Origin: Lewinellaceae bacterium
Lineage (GTDB): Bacteria > Bacteroidota > Bacteroidia > Chitinophagales > Saprospiraceae
Direction: 5' to 3'
Assembly: GCA_016710765.1 (NCBI GenBank)
Contig: JADJUJ010000029.1
Span: 1-9,366, forward strand
DNA length: 9,366 nucleotides
Below the pieces are notes generated by a model. That model was not told where the DNA came from. It ran no database searches and saw only the letters and a program-made list of their open reading frames with translations. Within the stretch, counting starts at the first letter, position 1. Each line of letters begins with the position of its first letter. The translations under genes were made by a program, and so were the position numbers. Positions 1 to 9,277 of this stretch are shown here, in pieces.

Positions 1-1158
1 TATCATAGATTTTTCAAATTTATTGTTGATAGTCCTAAAATCACGAGGATAAAAGAGCCAAATTTTAATGCATCATCTTTCACATTGGATGATAAAGAAT
101 TAATCCGTGAATTTGATAAGTTAAAGGAAGCAAACATACCGTTAGATGAAGCATTTGTAAAAGAGTTTGGGTTCAATTTGTTGAAAGCAAAGTATTTTTT
201 GGATAACTACATGGCATCATTCAAATGAGAACGATACATGAAAGCAACCCTTGAAGTTGCAATTTTGGTATAAAGAAGGCAAAAACGAATATCTAAAATC
301 TGGACGGAGAAAGTGAACTTGTGCAAAAACTGGTGCAATTACTTTCTATGTTTCAGAAGTTTCCTTTAACGCCAGACAAAGAAAAAAATTACCTGTTTTA
401 TTGTTTGCTGCATTTAATGAATGAAGGAAACTGACATTGAAAAATATTATCAGTTTGTAAACGGGTTGGCAGATAAATACTTTAAAGATGTTTATTTGGA
501 CCTGACTAAGTTAAATGTAATCAATACACCTACTCCTGGTAGTTTTGATAGCACCGTTCTCATTATGCGCTCGCTTGATATTACATAATCGCAAAATACT
601 GAACTCGATTTTACCAAAATATATGGTGATGGTACTTTAATATCTAATTGACATTCCGATGTTCGTGTTCAATTACTTAGATTATAAATTGTGGAGAAAT
701 ACTTTAATGAATTACGCGGTGAAAAACGAAAGACGGTAGTAGTGAAAGAAAATATTTTTTGAAGCACTGGGTTGTAATGATTTTGGGTTAAAAATCTTTG
801 AACAATTCTATTTTTCAAGAACACGTAGAAGCTTAGAACATTTTTATCCCCAAGCCAAAGCAGATGGAAAGGAAAATAAACCTACACAAGACCAAATAAA
901 TTGCCTGGGTAATTATGCAATGATTGGTAGCGAAATCAATAGTTCAGGAAATAATTGGGACCCCAATGCAAAACTCAGCCACTATCTAGACCATGGAAAG
1001 ATAAGGCAGGTTAGTGTAGCTTCAATTAAGTTTATGATTATGATGCAAATGTGTAAAGATAATGTTTTAATAAACCAAAGGACATCGGGTTTAGAGTGGA
1101 TATTTGTGATATACAGGAACATCAGAGGAAAATGGAGAAAACTACTCATGATAGTTAA
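1..1158 (+). CDS. DUF262 / GmrSD-like restriction protein, 3' part, frameshifted
   Basis: This is the C-terminal part of a DUF262-family protein; its N-terminal ParB-like nuclease domain lies outside the window. Family members (GmrS/GmrD type) cleave foreign, often modified, DNA in an NTP-dependent way. Visible pieces are an opening stretch ending KYFLDNYMASFK (to 225), LQFWYKEGKNEYLKSG (frame 2, about 257-304), FNYLDYKLW (about 668-694), and the DUF1524 (HNH-like) signature SLEHFYPQ at 830-853, with its His codon at 839. CLGNYAMIGSEINSS follows, and the conserved tail VSVASIKFMIMMQMCKDN lies near 1012-1065. The last readable frame gives DIQEHQRKMEKTTHDS and stops at 1156-1158. At least eight frame changes are needed, most likely sequence errors. 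The gene is much A/T-richer (32% GC in 661-720) than hsdR 16 nt downstream. The family call is firm; the substrate cannot be read from the sequence. Confidence 0.84.
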
Positions 1159-1174
1159 AATAATACGTCGCCAA

Positions 1175-4100
1175 ATGACCCGCATCACCGAATCCGCCAT
1201 CGAACAACTCGCCATCTCCCGCCTCGAAGCCATGGGCTACCAATACGCCTATGGCCCCGAACTGGCTTCCGATGGCGCGTCGCCCGAGCGCAGCAGTTAT
1301 TCGGATGTGGTGCTGTCCGACCGCTTGCGGGCTGCCATCTACCGGCTGAACCCCGGCACCCCGGCCGATGCGCTGCAGGAAGCCCTGAAAGTCATTCAGC
1401 GCATTGCCTCGCCCGGATTTGCTGGCCAACAATGAGGCTTTTCACCGCATACTCACCGAAGGGGTCAATGTTACGTATCAGAAGGACGGAAACCCGCGCG
1501 GCGATCTGGTGTGGCTGATGGATTTCAAAAAACCGGACAATAACGAGTTTCTGGTGGTCAACCAGTTTACCGTGGTTGAAAATGGCCATACCAAACGCCC
1601 CGATCTCATCCTGTTTGTCAATGGCCTTCCCCTGGTGGTGATCGAACTAAAAAATGCTGCCGACGAAAACGCCACCGTTCATTCCGCCTTCAAACAACTG
1701 GAAACTTACAAGGCCCTGGTGCCCGGGCTTTTCACCTACAACGGTTTTCTGGTTATTTCCGACGGTCTGGAAGCCCGCGCCGGCGCGCTGTTCGGCTGGC
1801 TACAGCCGCTTTATGGCCTGAAATCGGCCGATGGGGAATCGGAAGCCTCTCACCCCAACAGCCAACTGGAAACGCTGATCCAGGGCATGCTGCACCCCAA
1901 CACCCTACCCGACCTGATTCGGCATTTTATCGTATTTGAAAAATCAAAAAAAGAAGACCCCAAAACAGGCATTACCACCATCAGCACGGTGAAAAACTGG
2001 CTGCTTACCACCAGTACTACGCCGTTAACCGGGCCGTAGCGTCCACCCTGCGGGCAGCAGGCTATGCGCAACCCGACGGCGTGCAGGATGCAGCACCCGA
2101 ACTTTTTGGATTGCCCGCCGTGAAACGGCAACCCATGGGCGACCGCAAGGGCGGCGTGGTTTGGCACACACAGGGCAGCGGCAAATCATTGTCGATGGTA
2201 TTTTACACCGGTAAAATCGTGCTAACCCTCAACAACCCGACAGTACTGGTAATTACCGACCGCAACGACCTCGACGATCAACTGTTCGACACCTTTGCCG
2301 CCTCCAAACAATTGCTGCGCCAGGAACCCGTGCAGGCCACCGACCGGCAGCACCTCAAAGAACTCCTCAAAGTTGCTCGGGCGGTGTGGTGTTCACCACC
2401 ATCCAGAAATTCCAACCCGATGAGGGCAACGTACGAGGAATTGTCCAGTCGTACCAACATCGTTGTTATCGCCGATGAGGCGCACCGAACGCAATATGGT
2501 TTCAGGGCCAAAGCCATCGACGACAAAGATGCCCAGGGCAATGTGATCGGGCAGAAATTAGTGTATGGCTTCGCCAAATACATGCGTGATGCCCTGCCCA
2601 ACGCCACCTACCTGGGTTTCACTGGCACCCCAATCGAGAATACGGATGTGAACACGCCGGCCGTTTTCGGCAACTACATCGACGTGTACGACATCGCTCA
2701 GGCCGTGGAAGACGGTGCCACTGTGCGTATCTACTACGAGAGCCGGTTGGCGAAAGTGACGCTCAGCGAGGAGGGCAAACGCCTCGTGGCGGAATGTGAC
2801 GATGAACTGGATCAGGATGAGCCACCACCACCCAAAAAGCCAAAGCCAAATGGACCCAACTAGAGGCGCTGGTGGGCAGCGAAAACCGGCTGGCCAATGT
2901 GGCCAACGATATCGTGTCGCATTTCGAACAACGGCAGGAGGTATTTGAAGGAAAAGGCATGATCGTGGCCATGTCGCGCCGCATTGCCGCTGCCTTATAC
3001 GCTGCCATCATAAAAATACGCCCTGACTGGCATTCCGACGACCTCAACAAAGGCGTCATAAAAGTAGTCATGACTTCCGCTTCTTCCGATGGGCCTGCCA
3101 TCGCCCGGCACCACACCACCAAAGACCAGCGCCGGGTGCTGGCCGACCGGATAAAAGACCCTGCCGACGAACTTAAACTCGTGATCGTGCGCGACATGTG
3201 GCTCACCGGTTTCGACGCGCCCAGCATGCACACCCTGTACATCGACAAGCCCATGAAAGGTCACAACCTCATGCAGGCCATAGCACGGTGAACCGCGTGT
3301 ACAAGGACAAGCCCGGCGGACTGGTAGTAGATTACCTGGGCATAGCAGCCGACCTGAAAAAGCGCTTTTTCTACCCGATGCCGGCGGTAAGGGCGACCCC
3401 ACCCCATTGCAGGAACAGGCGGTACAAGTGATGCTGGAAAAACTGGAAGTGGTTTCAGATGTACCACGGCTTTCCTTACGAGGATTATTTTGATGCTGAT
3501 ACCTCCCGGAAATTGTCGCTCATCCTGGCTGCCGAGGAACATATACTGGGCCTCATTGATGGCAAAAAGCGATACATCAACGAGGTTGCGGCCCTCTCCA
3601 AGGCCTTGCCATTGCCATTCCGCACGATCAGGCCATGGACGCTAAGGACGAGGTGGCCTTTTTTCAGGCGGTAAAAGCCAGGCTGGCAAAGTTTGACATG
3701 ACAGGTTCGGGAAGAACCGATGAAGAAATTGAAACCACCATCCGGCAGGTGATCGACAGGGCCCTGGTATCCGAACAAGTGATCGATGTGTTCGACGCTG
3801 CCGGCATCAAAAAGCCCGATATTTCCATCCTGTCGGAAGAATTCCTGATGGAGTTAAAAGGCATGGAGCACCAGAATGTGGCGCTGGAAGTGTTGAAAAA
3901 ACTCCTTAACGACGAGATCAGATCGCGTTCCAAGCAAAACCTGGTCAAAAGCAAATCGCTTATGGAAATGCTGGAAGCAGCCATCAAGCGCTACCACAGC
4001 AAAGTCATCACCGCCGCCGAAGTGATGGACGAACTCATCCGGCTGAGCAAGGAAATTACCAGTATGGACAGCGAGGCAAAAGCCCTGGGCCTCACCGATT

Positions 4101-4375
4101 TCGAATACGCTTTCTACACCGCTGTAGCCGACAACGACAGCGCCCGCGAGCTCATGAGCAAGGACAAACTCCGCGAACTGGCCGTGGTGCTCACCGAAAA
4201 GGTGCGGCAAAACGCCAGCATCGACTGGACCATCAAGGAAAGCGTGCGCGCCAAACTTAAGGTGATCGTCAAGCGCACGCTGCGGCAGTTTGGCTACCCT
4301 CCCGACATGCAGAAATTGGCGACGGAAACGGTGTTGAAGCAGGCGGAGTTGATAGCGGAGGAGTTGATGGGGTGA
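1175..4375 (+). CDS. hsdR: Type I restriction enzyme subunit R (HsdR), frameshifted
   Basis: HsdR is the ATP-dependent DNA translocase and endonuclease of a type I restriction-modification complex, working with HsdM and HsdS. Reconstructed, it is about 1065 aa, the usual length. The start ATG at 1175 gives MTRITESAIEQLAI, a standard HsdR N-terminus. The PD-(D/E)xK nuclease is seen as RPDLILF (Asp codon 1602) and IELK (Glu 1644, Lys 1650). The SF2 motor follows: Walker A TQGSGKS (about 2168-2188), DEAH (2474-2485), FTGTP (2618-2632), motif V TGFDAPSMHTLYIDKPM (about 3205-3255) and motif VI around QAIARVNRVYKDKPGG (about 3274-3321). A helical C-terminal domain ends at the TGA at 4373-4375. Frame changes lie near 1410, 1994 (in AAAAA), 2375 and 2428 (compensating), 2818, 3285, 3360, 3455 and 3605. 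All catalytic motifs survive, so these look like sequence errors. hsdM and hsdS are not in the window and may lie upstream of the DUF262 gene. Confidence 0.95.
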
Positions 4376-4420
4376 TGGATAAATAAAATTTTACCATAAA
4401 CCATCTCTACCCAATTTTTG
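4373..4420. terminator. Possible weak bidirectional terminator between hsdR and the WYL gene
   Basis: The convergent spacer holds GATGG (4374-4378) paired with CCATC (4401-4405). The inner palindrome TAAAATTTTA (4384-4393) sits in the loop, and a TTTTT run lies at 4415-4419. The stem is short and A/T-rich. The position between two converging genes fits termination, but the structure alone is weak evidence. Confidence 0.25.
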
Positions 4421-4469
4421 GCATAAATATTGTATAAATAATTTACTACTATCCTGCCTTTATAATCGC

Positions 4470-5432
4470 TTAGAGTTCTTTCATTGCCGCGATAACAGCC
4501 TTGGGGCTGATTACTTCCAGGGAGCGGCCAAAACGAAGTAATTCAGAGTACAGTTCATAGTTGGGAACCACCAAAATGGAGAACAATACACCTTTCTCTG
4601 TTGCCTCCAGCACTTTTGGGAAGCATGGATGGGTTTGGTTTGCAAGTACTTGGACTGAAGCGTAGTTGCACGAAAATGATCTCAAGCGGTACAGCGCCCT
4701 CGGCTGCGTAACGCCTACGATATCTTTGAAGAAGCTCTTCCGGGTCGAATAAGGTATTTGGCTGAAAGGAACCTTAGCGTCCTGAATGGCTTGAATCCGG
4801 TCGAGTGCCAGATTGTAAATGGCGCCACTGATTCATTCAAACCAAAAACAAACCACCGATTCCGGTATTCACGCAAATGATACGGATGGAAAACAAAGGA
4901 AAACCAGCATCTGCTACAAAGGGCAAATAGTCCACCCTGAGGGCTTTTTGATCCATGATAGCACTGTACAACTTCGGCAGCCATTCGGTGCCGGCGGTGA
5001 GGTCGTTGGTTTCAAAGCGGATGGCATTTTTGTCCGGAAACTTCACCCAGCCCTCCAGTTTTTTGAGCAGGCTGTCCAGCGAATCTACCATGGGCAAGCC
5101 CTGAAACTGCATCAATACCATCAGTGCCTCACGGAGCACATTGATATCATGTGCGTTGAGCGGCTTATGGGAAATCGAGAAATTGCGGTCCCTGCAAAAA
5201 TATCTCCCATCTACTACATCAATCGGCGCACCATACCTTCTGGGCGGCTCACTTTTCATGATATTAAGGTCGGTAAAAGCGTTCGGCGGCTGACACCGGT
5301 TTTAATGCCGAAGGCATCGTCCAGCGCCTCCGACAAATGTTCCAGCATTTCAGCAACGGTCCATCCCCGTTGTCGGCGAAAGCAGGCATCCAGTACACGG
5401 TAGCGAAAAGCGGCTTGTTTATTGGCTGGCAT
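4470..5432 (-). CDS. WYL-domain transcriptional regulator, frameshifted
   Basis: This is a winged-helix plus WYL-domain regulator of about 320 aa, the usual size. The start at 5432 gives MPANKQAAFRYRVLDACF, and the winged HTH continues through WTVAEMLEHLSEAL to SRRTLL and DLNIMKSEPPRRYGAPI. The WYL domain shows ALRVDYLPF, then HPYHLREYRNRWFVFGLNE, then IYNLALDRIQAI. The C-terminal WCX-type region shows FKDIVGVTQPEG, LQTKPIHASQK and FSILVVPNYELYSELL, ending at the stop at 4470-4472. Frame changes on the minus strand lie near 5273, 4885, 4835 and 4700, with further ones near 4640. WYL proteins bind ligands (nucleotides or nucleic acid) and often control phage defence: BrxR of BREX, CapW of CBASS, and sll7009 at a Synechocystis CRISPR locus. 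Here the gene is divergent from cas6 across 103 nt that contain inverted repeats, so control of the CRISPR operon and of itself is a reasonable inference. The ligand and the direction of control are unknown. Confidence 0.9.
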
Positions 5433-5450
5433 AACAATAAAATTAACAGT

Positions 5451-5467
5451 GGTGCAAATAGGTTGCA
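5451..5467. promoter_or_regulatory. Candidate operator: perfect inverted repeat GTGCAA-N5-TTGCAC
   Basis: GTGCAAATAGGTTGCAC has perfect 6-bp arms around a 5-bp centre. It lies 18 nt upstream of the WYL start codon and 68 nt upstream of the cas6 start. The half-site core TGCAAA recurs inverted as TTTGCA at 5482-5487. Size and position fit a dimeric winged-helix repressor site that would block WYL transcription and could also act on cas6. Binding by the neighbouring WYL protein is inference. Confidence 0.5.
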
Positions 5468-5468
5468 C

Positions 5469-5479
5469 TAAGGTAACCT
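5469..5479. promoter_or_regulatory. Second small dyad AAGGT-A-ACCTT
   Basis: AAGGTAACCTT has perfect 5-bp arms around one central base. It starts two bases after the larger GTGCAA/TTGCAC repeat, in the same divergent spacer. It may be part of a composite operator, but arms of this size also arise by chance. Confidence 0.25.
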
Positions 5480-5535
5480 TTCTTTGCAGAATGGCAAAAA
5501 CAGCATGATTTCTGGCGATAAAAAACGCGTAACGC

Positions 5536-6270
5536 ATGAAAAAAATCAAATACCTGACCATCCGTTTCAAAAACGACATTGGTTTCCAGGAACTCAGAAA
5601 GTTCAGGGGGGCAGTGATAAATGTTGCCGGAAAGGAAAACACCCTTTTTCACAACCATCAAAACGGTAATTTCCGTTACTCCTACCCCCTCATTCAATAC
5701 AAGCGCATTGACAACAAAGCCGCGCTGATATGCCTGGAAGACGGTGTGCATGAGGTGCATGCCTTTTTCAGGGCCGCCCACAAACCCTGCGCCTGGGCGA
5801 GCGGGAAATAAGCCCGGAAGTAGAGGAATTATCCATGAAAGAGATCACCCTACAGGTTTGGGAAAAGCAATTTCATTACAGGCTCAGCAACTGGCTTGCC
5901 CTTAACCAGGAGCACTACCAGAAGTGGCAGAATATGCCCGACGACAGCGAACGCAACCGGTTCCTGACCAGCATTCTGCGTGGCAATTTACTTAGCATGG
6001 CCAAAGGCCTGGGCTGGTTTATTGAGCAGGAGGTGAAAGTTACCCTGCGGGAAGTTAGCCCCAGTAACCCTTATCCATTTCAAAGACCAAACCATGAGTG
6101 CCTTTCAGGTACGCTTCAGCACCAACATCTGGCTGCCGCCCTACCTGGGGCTGGGCAAAGGAGCGTCGTTGGGGCACGGGATGGTGATGCCCGATACACT
6201 TAACATTAAACCAGCAAAAGCAAGACAAGATGAACAGAGAGACGATTTACCTGGCGGGGCTGCTGCATGA
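5536..6270 (+). CDS. cas6: CRISPR RNA endonuclease Cas6 (Cas6b-like), frameshifted
   Basis: Cas6 cuts the repeat parts of the CRISPR precursor transcript to give crRNAs for the downstream Csm complex. The ATG at 5536 gives MKKIKYLTIRFKND. The N-terminal part shows FRGAVINVAGKENTLFHNH and RYSYPLIQYKRI, typical of Cas6b-like proteins in Bacteroidota. After a one-base loss near 5772 the frame continues as LRLGEREISPEVEELSMKEITL and WLALNQEHYQKW. After another shift near 6075 it continues as FKDQTMSAFQVRFSTNIWLPP and the glycine-rich GLGKGASLGHG, the Cas6 C-terminal G-rich loop. The readable frame runs to a TGA at 6268-6270, overlapping cas10 by 41 nt; a TAA at 6201-6203 in another frame may be the true stop. 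Total length is about 220-245 aa, normal for Cas6. The FHNH histidine is only a candidate for the active site, since catalytic residues vary in this family. It is the first gene of the operon. Confidence 0.9.
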
Positions 6271-8793
6271 TATAGGAAAATTTTGGCAAAGGGCAGATGA
6301 AAGTGGAGCTGCATCCTCTAAAATCTTGTCCGACACTACCAAAAGAAACGAAGGCTTATATTGCCCGAAATACAACGGGAAATATTCACATAAGCACGTA
6401 CTGTGGACGGCAGAATTTCTGGACCGACACCGGACCTTTTTTGAAAAGGCTATCGGAAAAGACAATTTCGAGGCCTTTTTTAAAGCGGCTGTCAAACACC
6501 ATGCACCCGACCATGATGATGCTTACCAGCTCGATTGTGCAAAAGCCGATCACTATGCCTCCGGAGCCGATCGCACTGGAGAGTCTGGGCAAAAAGATGC
6601 TGAAGCCGAAAACACTAGACAGGTTCAAAAACGTGCGCATGGTGAGCATTTTTGAAGGGTTATTACAGGGCAATAATTTCGAGAGTATAAATACTGTGTA
6701 CCTGTCAAGGCCCTTACGCTAAGCGACGATCACTTCCCAACTTTAGAATTGAATACCGGCAAAGGGCAAGAACAATATGCCCAACTTTGGGTGGAATTTG
6801 AGCGAGCATTTCTCCAATTGAAAGAAGCCGACTGCGATGCGTTGAGTCTGGCCGAAAACCTTTTGTTTCTTTTATCTCGCTATGCCAGCGCCGTTCCATC
6901 CAGTACTATGCACCTTCCAGATGTCTCCCCTATATGACCACTTGAAGAGTACTGGTATTTATGCGCTGTGTCTGTTTGATTACCTTGCTGAAAAAGGGGC
7001 CGATTAAATGCCGAGTTCAGCATTGCTCCAGAAGAAGCACCAGCGCTGCTCGTGGGCGGTAACTTATCGGGCATTCAAAATTACATCTACGACATTGTGT
7101 CCACTGATGCTGCGCGTAATCTTAAAGGAGATCATTTTACCTGCAAATTTTGGTGGAGAATGCTGTTGAAATAATCCTCAAGCGTTTAAAATGCCCTGGT
7201 CGGCAGTAGTGTATGCTTCGGGTGGCGGTTTTTACCTTCTGATGCCCAATACCCCAAAGTAATTCAAGTTCTTCACGAATTGCGCAGCGACTTATCAGCC
7301 ACTATTTTCCAGGCACATCAAACCAGTCTTTCGCTCAGTTTAGACTGGCAGGAGGTGACTCAAAAGCAGATCTTGCAACAAACGGATGAAATCGGCATTC
7401 ATCAGGCATGGGGAGCGCTATCCCAGAAAAATAGCCGGTACGAAAACGCAAAAATTTAAGGAACAACTTAAATCAAATTATGCTTACTTTTAAACCTGGT
7501 GAAATTGGAGGTAAACAACAGCGGGACCATATTACCGGCGAGGAATTTACTGGAAGCAGAAACCAAAGATATCAACGAAGGAAATTTAATAGAACAGCTT
7601 TTTACCTGATACTGGCAAACATGTAAAAGCCAGTACCCAGGCACAGATAAATTTGGGAAAAAACTGCGAAATACGGAGTATTGGATAACTTCGAAGGAAC
7701 CTGTACCACAATGGCAGGAATATGAATTCAGAATTGGCAACCTGGAAATTTTCAACTACCTGTTTTCGGAGAAGGACTTGCAGACAGTTGGCCATCGACA
7801 CCCCGATGACATATTCATCAGATCGTTTGATATTGACCGCTCTGGCTTTAGCGCTAATACCAGTTACCTCAAGGGCAAACGATGTATCTATGGCTTTACT
7901 TTTTATGGAGGGAATGATTATCCTGAGCATGCAAACGGTGTTCCGGTCACTTTTGACGAAATGGCGCAATGGGGACCAGGGGCGCAAAGTCTAGGTGTAT
8001 TGCGAATGGACGTGGATAATTTGGGTTCAATTTTCATTTCAGGACTGGAAAATAAACAGCGAACCTTTTTCGAGGTATAGTGTTCTCAGCCGCAACCTTG
8101 ATTATTTCTTCAAAGGCTACCTGAACCGTATCTGGGAAAAATAGTTCAAACAAAACACCTCCATCATTTATTCTGGTGGTGACGACCTATTTATTGTAGG
8201 GCACTGGTCGGATCTATTCTGCTTTGCCGAAGCAATCCAGAAAAGCTTTTCCAAATGGGTTTCCCAAAATCCAAATTTGACAATTTCCGGTGGAATAGCC
8301 CTCATTGGTGGAAAATTTCCTATCTCAAAGGGATCTACATTTGCTGAATTGGCAGAAAAAAAGGCCAAAGAGCACAAAAGGCCGAAAGATGCCGAAAAGA
8401 ACGCCATTGCCTTGTTCAATGTACCGCTGGATTGGGGAAAGGAGTACCCGATGGCACAAAGCCTTAAGCGTGAGATGGTCAAATTGATCTTTGATAAAAA
8501 GCACCACGCGGAATACTCAAAAAATGCTAAACTATGCTGAGAAGGCCCGAATACAGGCTACCCGGGGAGGAAGTACGCCCTGGCGCTGGCATATGGCTTA
8601 TGATTTCAGCAGGGCTGCTCAAAGGCAAAAAGCCAGGAAGCAGAACAATTTTATAACCAGATAAAAAATGCTGCCTTTACAGAGCAAATGGACAGGCGAA
8701 TATATACAGGACTTTTCATACCATAACTTCCTCGACATACTGGAAGCAGTGCTTCTGATGGGCAGAATTGGAAACAAAAGATTAATTCACTAA
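6230..8793 (+). CDS. cas10: Type III-A CRISPR protein Cas10/Csm1, frameshifted
   Basis: Cas10 (Csm1) is the large subunit of the type III-A effector: a target-activated ssDNA nuclease and cyclic-oligoadenylate synthase. The start at 6230 gives MNRETIYLAGLLHDIGKFWQ, with the HD pair at residues 13-14 (codons 6266-6271), then SHKHVLWTAEF and FKAAVKHHAPD. Further on come MSPLYDHLKSTGIYALCLFDY (about 6919-6983), GGNLSGIQNYIYDIVSTDAA (palm 1, about 7056-7115) and VVYASGGGFYLLMPN. Palm 2 has LGVLRMDVDNLGSIFISGLE (from about 7990) and the cyclase motif GGDD at 8175-8186, followed by LTISGGIAL. The C-terminal helical D4 domain shows NYAEKARIQATRGG, WRWHMAYDFSRAA and FLDILEAVLLMGRIGNK, stopping at 8791-8793. 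Length is about 850 aa, normal for Csm1. More than ten frame changes break it, but both catalytic motifs are intact. The next gene starts 18 nt downstream. Confidence 0.95.
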
Positions 8794-8811
8794 CAAATAA
8801 ATTATCAAGAT

Positions 8812-9268
8812 ATGGCTCAACAGCATGGATATGGTGGCAAAGACCGGGAACAAATCCAGGTCCCGCCGTTTAAAAGATTGGATTGAAACCGGTATCAAAG
8901 GTGATGCTATCACTTATGCCGATAAATTAGGTATGAAACCTGTTGATGAAAAATTCACTACTTCCCAAATAAGGAATTTCTATGGTGAACTCAAGCGAAT
9001 TCGTTTCAAAGGAATTGAGGAATCCAAACAGAAGTCTGCATTTTCACCTTCTTCACCCCAAGTTGGCATACGCTGCCAAGCGGGCTGAAAAATCTGGGCA
9101 GAGGCGCAGGTACATTTAAAATGGAAATACTGAAAGCGCATCAAGCGGTAAAATTGACGAAACAGGATCGGAAAACGATTTGAAAACTTCTGTGATCTGT
9201 GTGAAGCAATATTAGCCTTTCACAAAGCACATGGAGGGCGATTAACCCATTATCTAAATTTTAAATAA
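8812..9268 (+). CDS. csm2: Type III-A CRISPR small subunit Csm2, frameshifted
   Basis: Csm2 is the small helical subunit that lines the inner filament of the Csm effector complex and contacts crRNA-target duplex. The start at 8812 (MAQQHGYGGKDREQ) lies 18 nt after cas10 and fits the family better than the in-frame ATG at 8825, which gives a longer open frame only because of a shift in TTTAAAA near 8870. The body reads DWIETGIKGDAITYADKLG, then the Csm2 signature TTSQIRNFYGELKRI (about 8958-9002). Next come PKLAYAAKRAE (frame shift near 9040) and the C-terminal FENFCDLCEAILAFHKAHGG (about 9178-9238). The readable frame stops at 9266-9268; a stop at 9243-9245 would give the more usual short GG-D end if one base is extra. 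Length is about 145-150 aa, as expected. The middle part (9090-9180) is hard to read in one frame. Confidence 0.87.
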
Positions 9269-9277
9269 AAATTTAAA

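Larger units (their letters stand above)
5433..5535. promoter_or_regulatory. Divergent promoter region between the WYL gene and cas6
   Basis: This 103-nt spacer is the only non-coding stretch upstream of both the WYL regulator and the cas operon, so promoters for both are expected here. It contains two dyads, listed separately. I could not place a convincing Bacteroidota -7/-33 promoter on either strand, and neither start codon has a clear Shine-Dalgarno sequence, which is normal for that phylum. Confidence 0.55.

Noticed and set aside
920..1435. A 171-aa open frame joining the DUF262 tail with the HsdR N-terminus
   Set aside because: It is an artefact of frameshifts: the DUF262 tail in the correct frame stops at 1158 and hsdR has its own ATG at 1175.
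1142..4210. Many minus-strand open frames of 65-163 aa opposite hsdR
   Set aside because: They are shadows of G/C-rich hsdR codons; their translations resemble no family, while the plus strand carries all helicase and nuclease motifs.
1175..4375. Programmed frameshifting or biological decay as the cause of hsdR fragmentation
   Set aside because: About nine shifts at unrelated sequence contexts, with all catalytic motifs kept, do not fit either; base errors explain it more simply.
4819..5403. A 194-aa plus-strand open frame across the WYL gene
   Set aside because: The minus strand in this stretch reads as a clear winged-helix and WYL protein; the plus frame shows no recognisable domain.
5433..5535. 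A specific Bacteroidota promoter (TAnnTTTG type) for cas6
   Set aside because: Only partial matches such as TAACC followed by TTTC were seen, with no properly spaced -33 element.
7468..7987. Minus-strand open frames inside cas10
   Set aside because: They lie opposite the Cas10 linker and palm regions, whose family motifs are readable on the plus strand.
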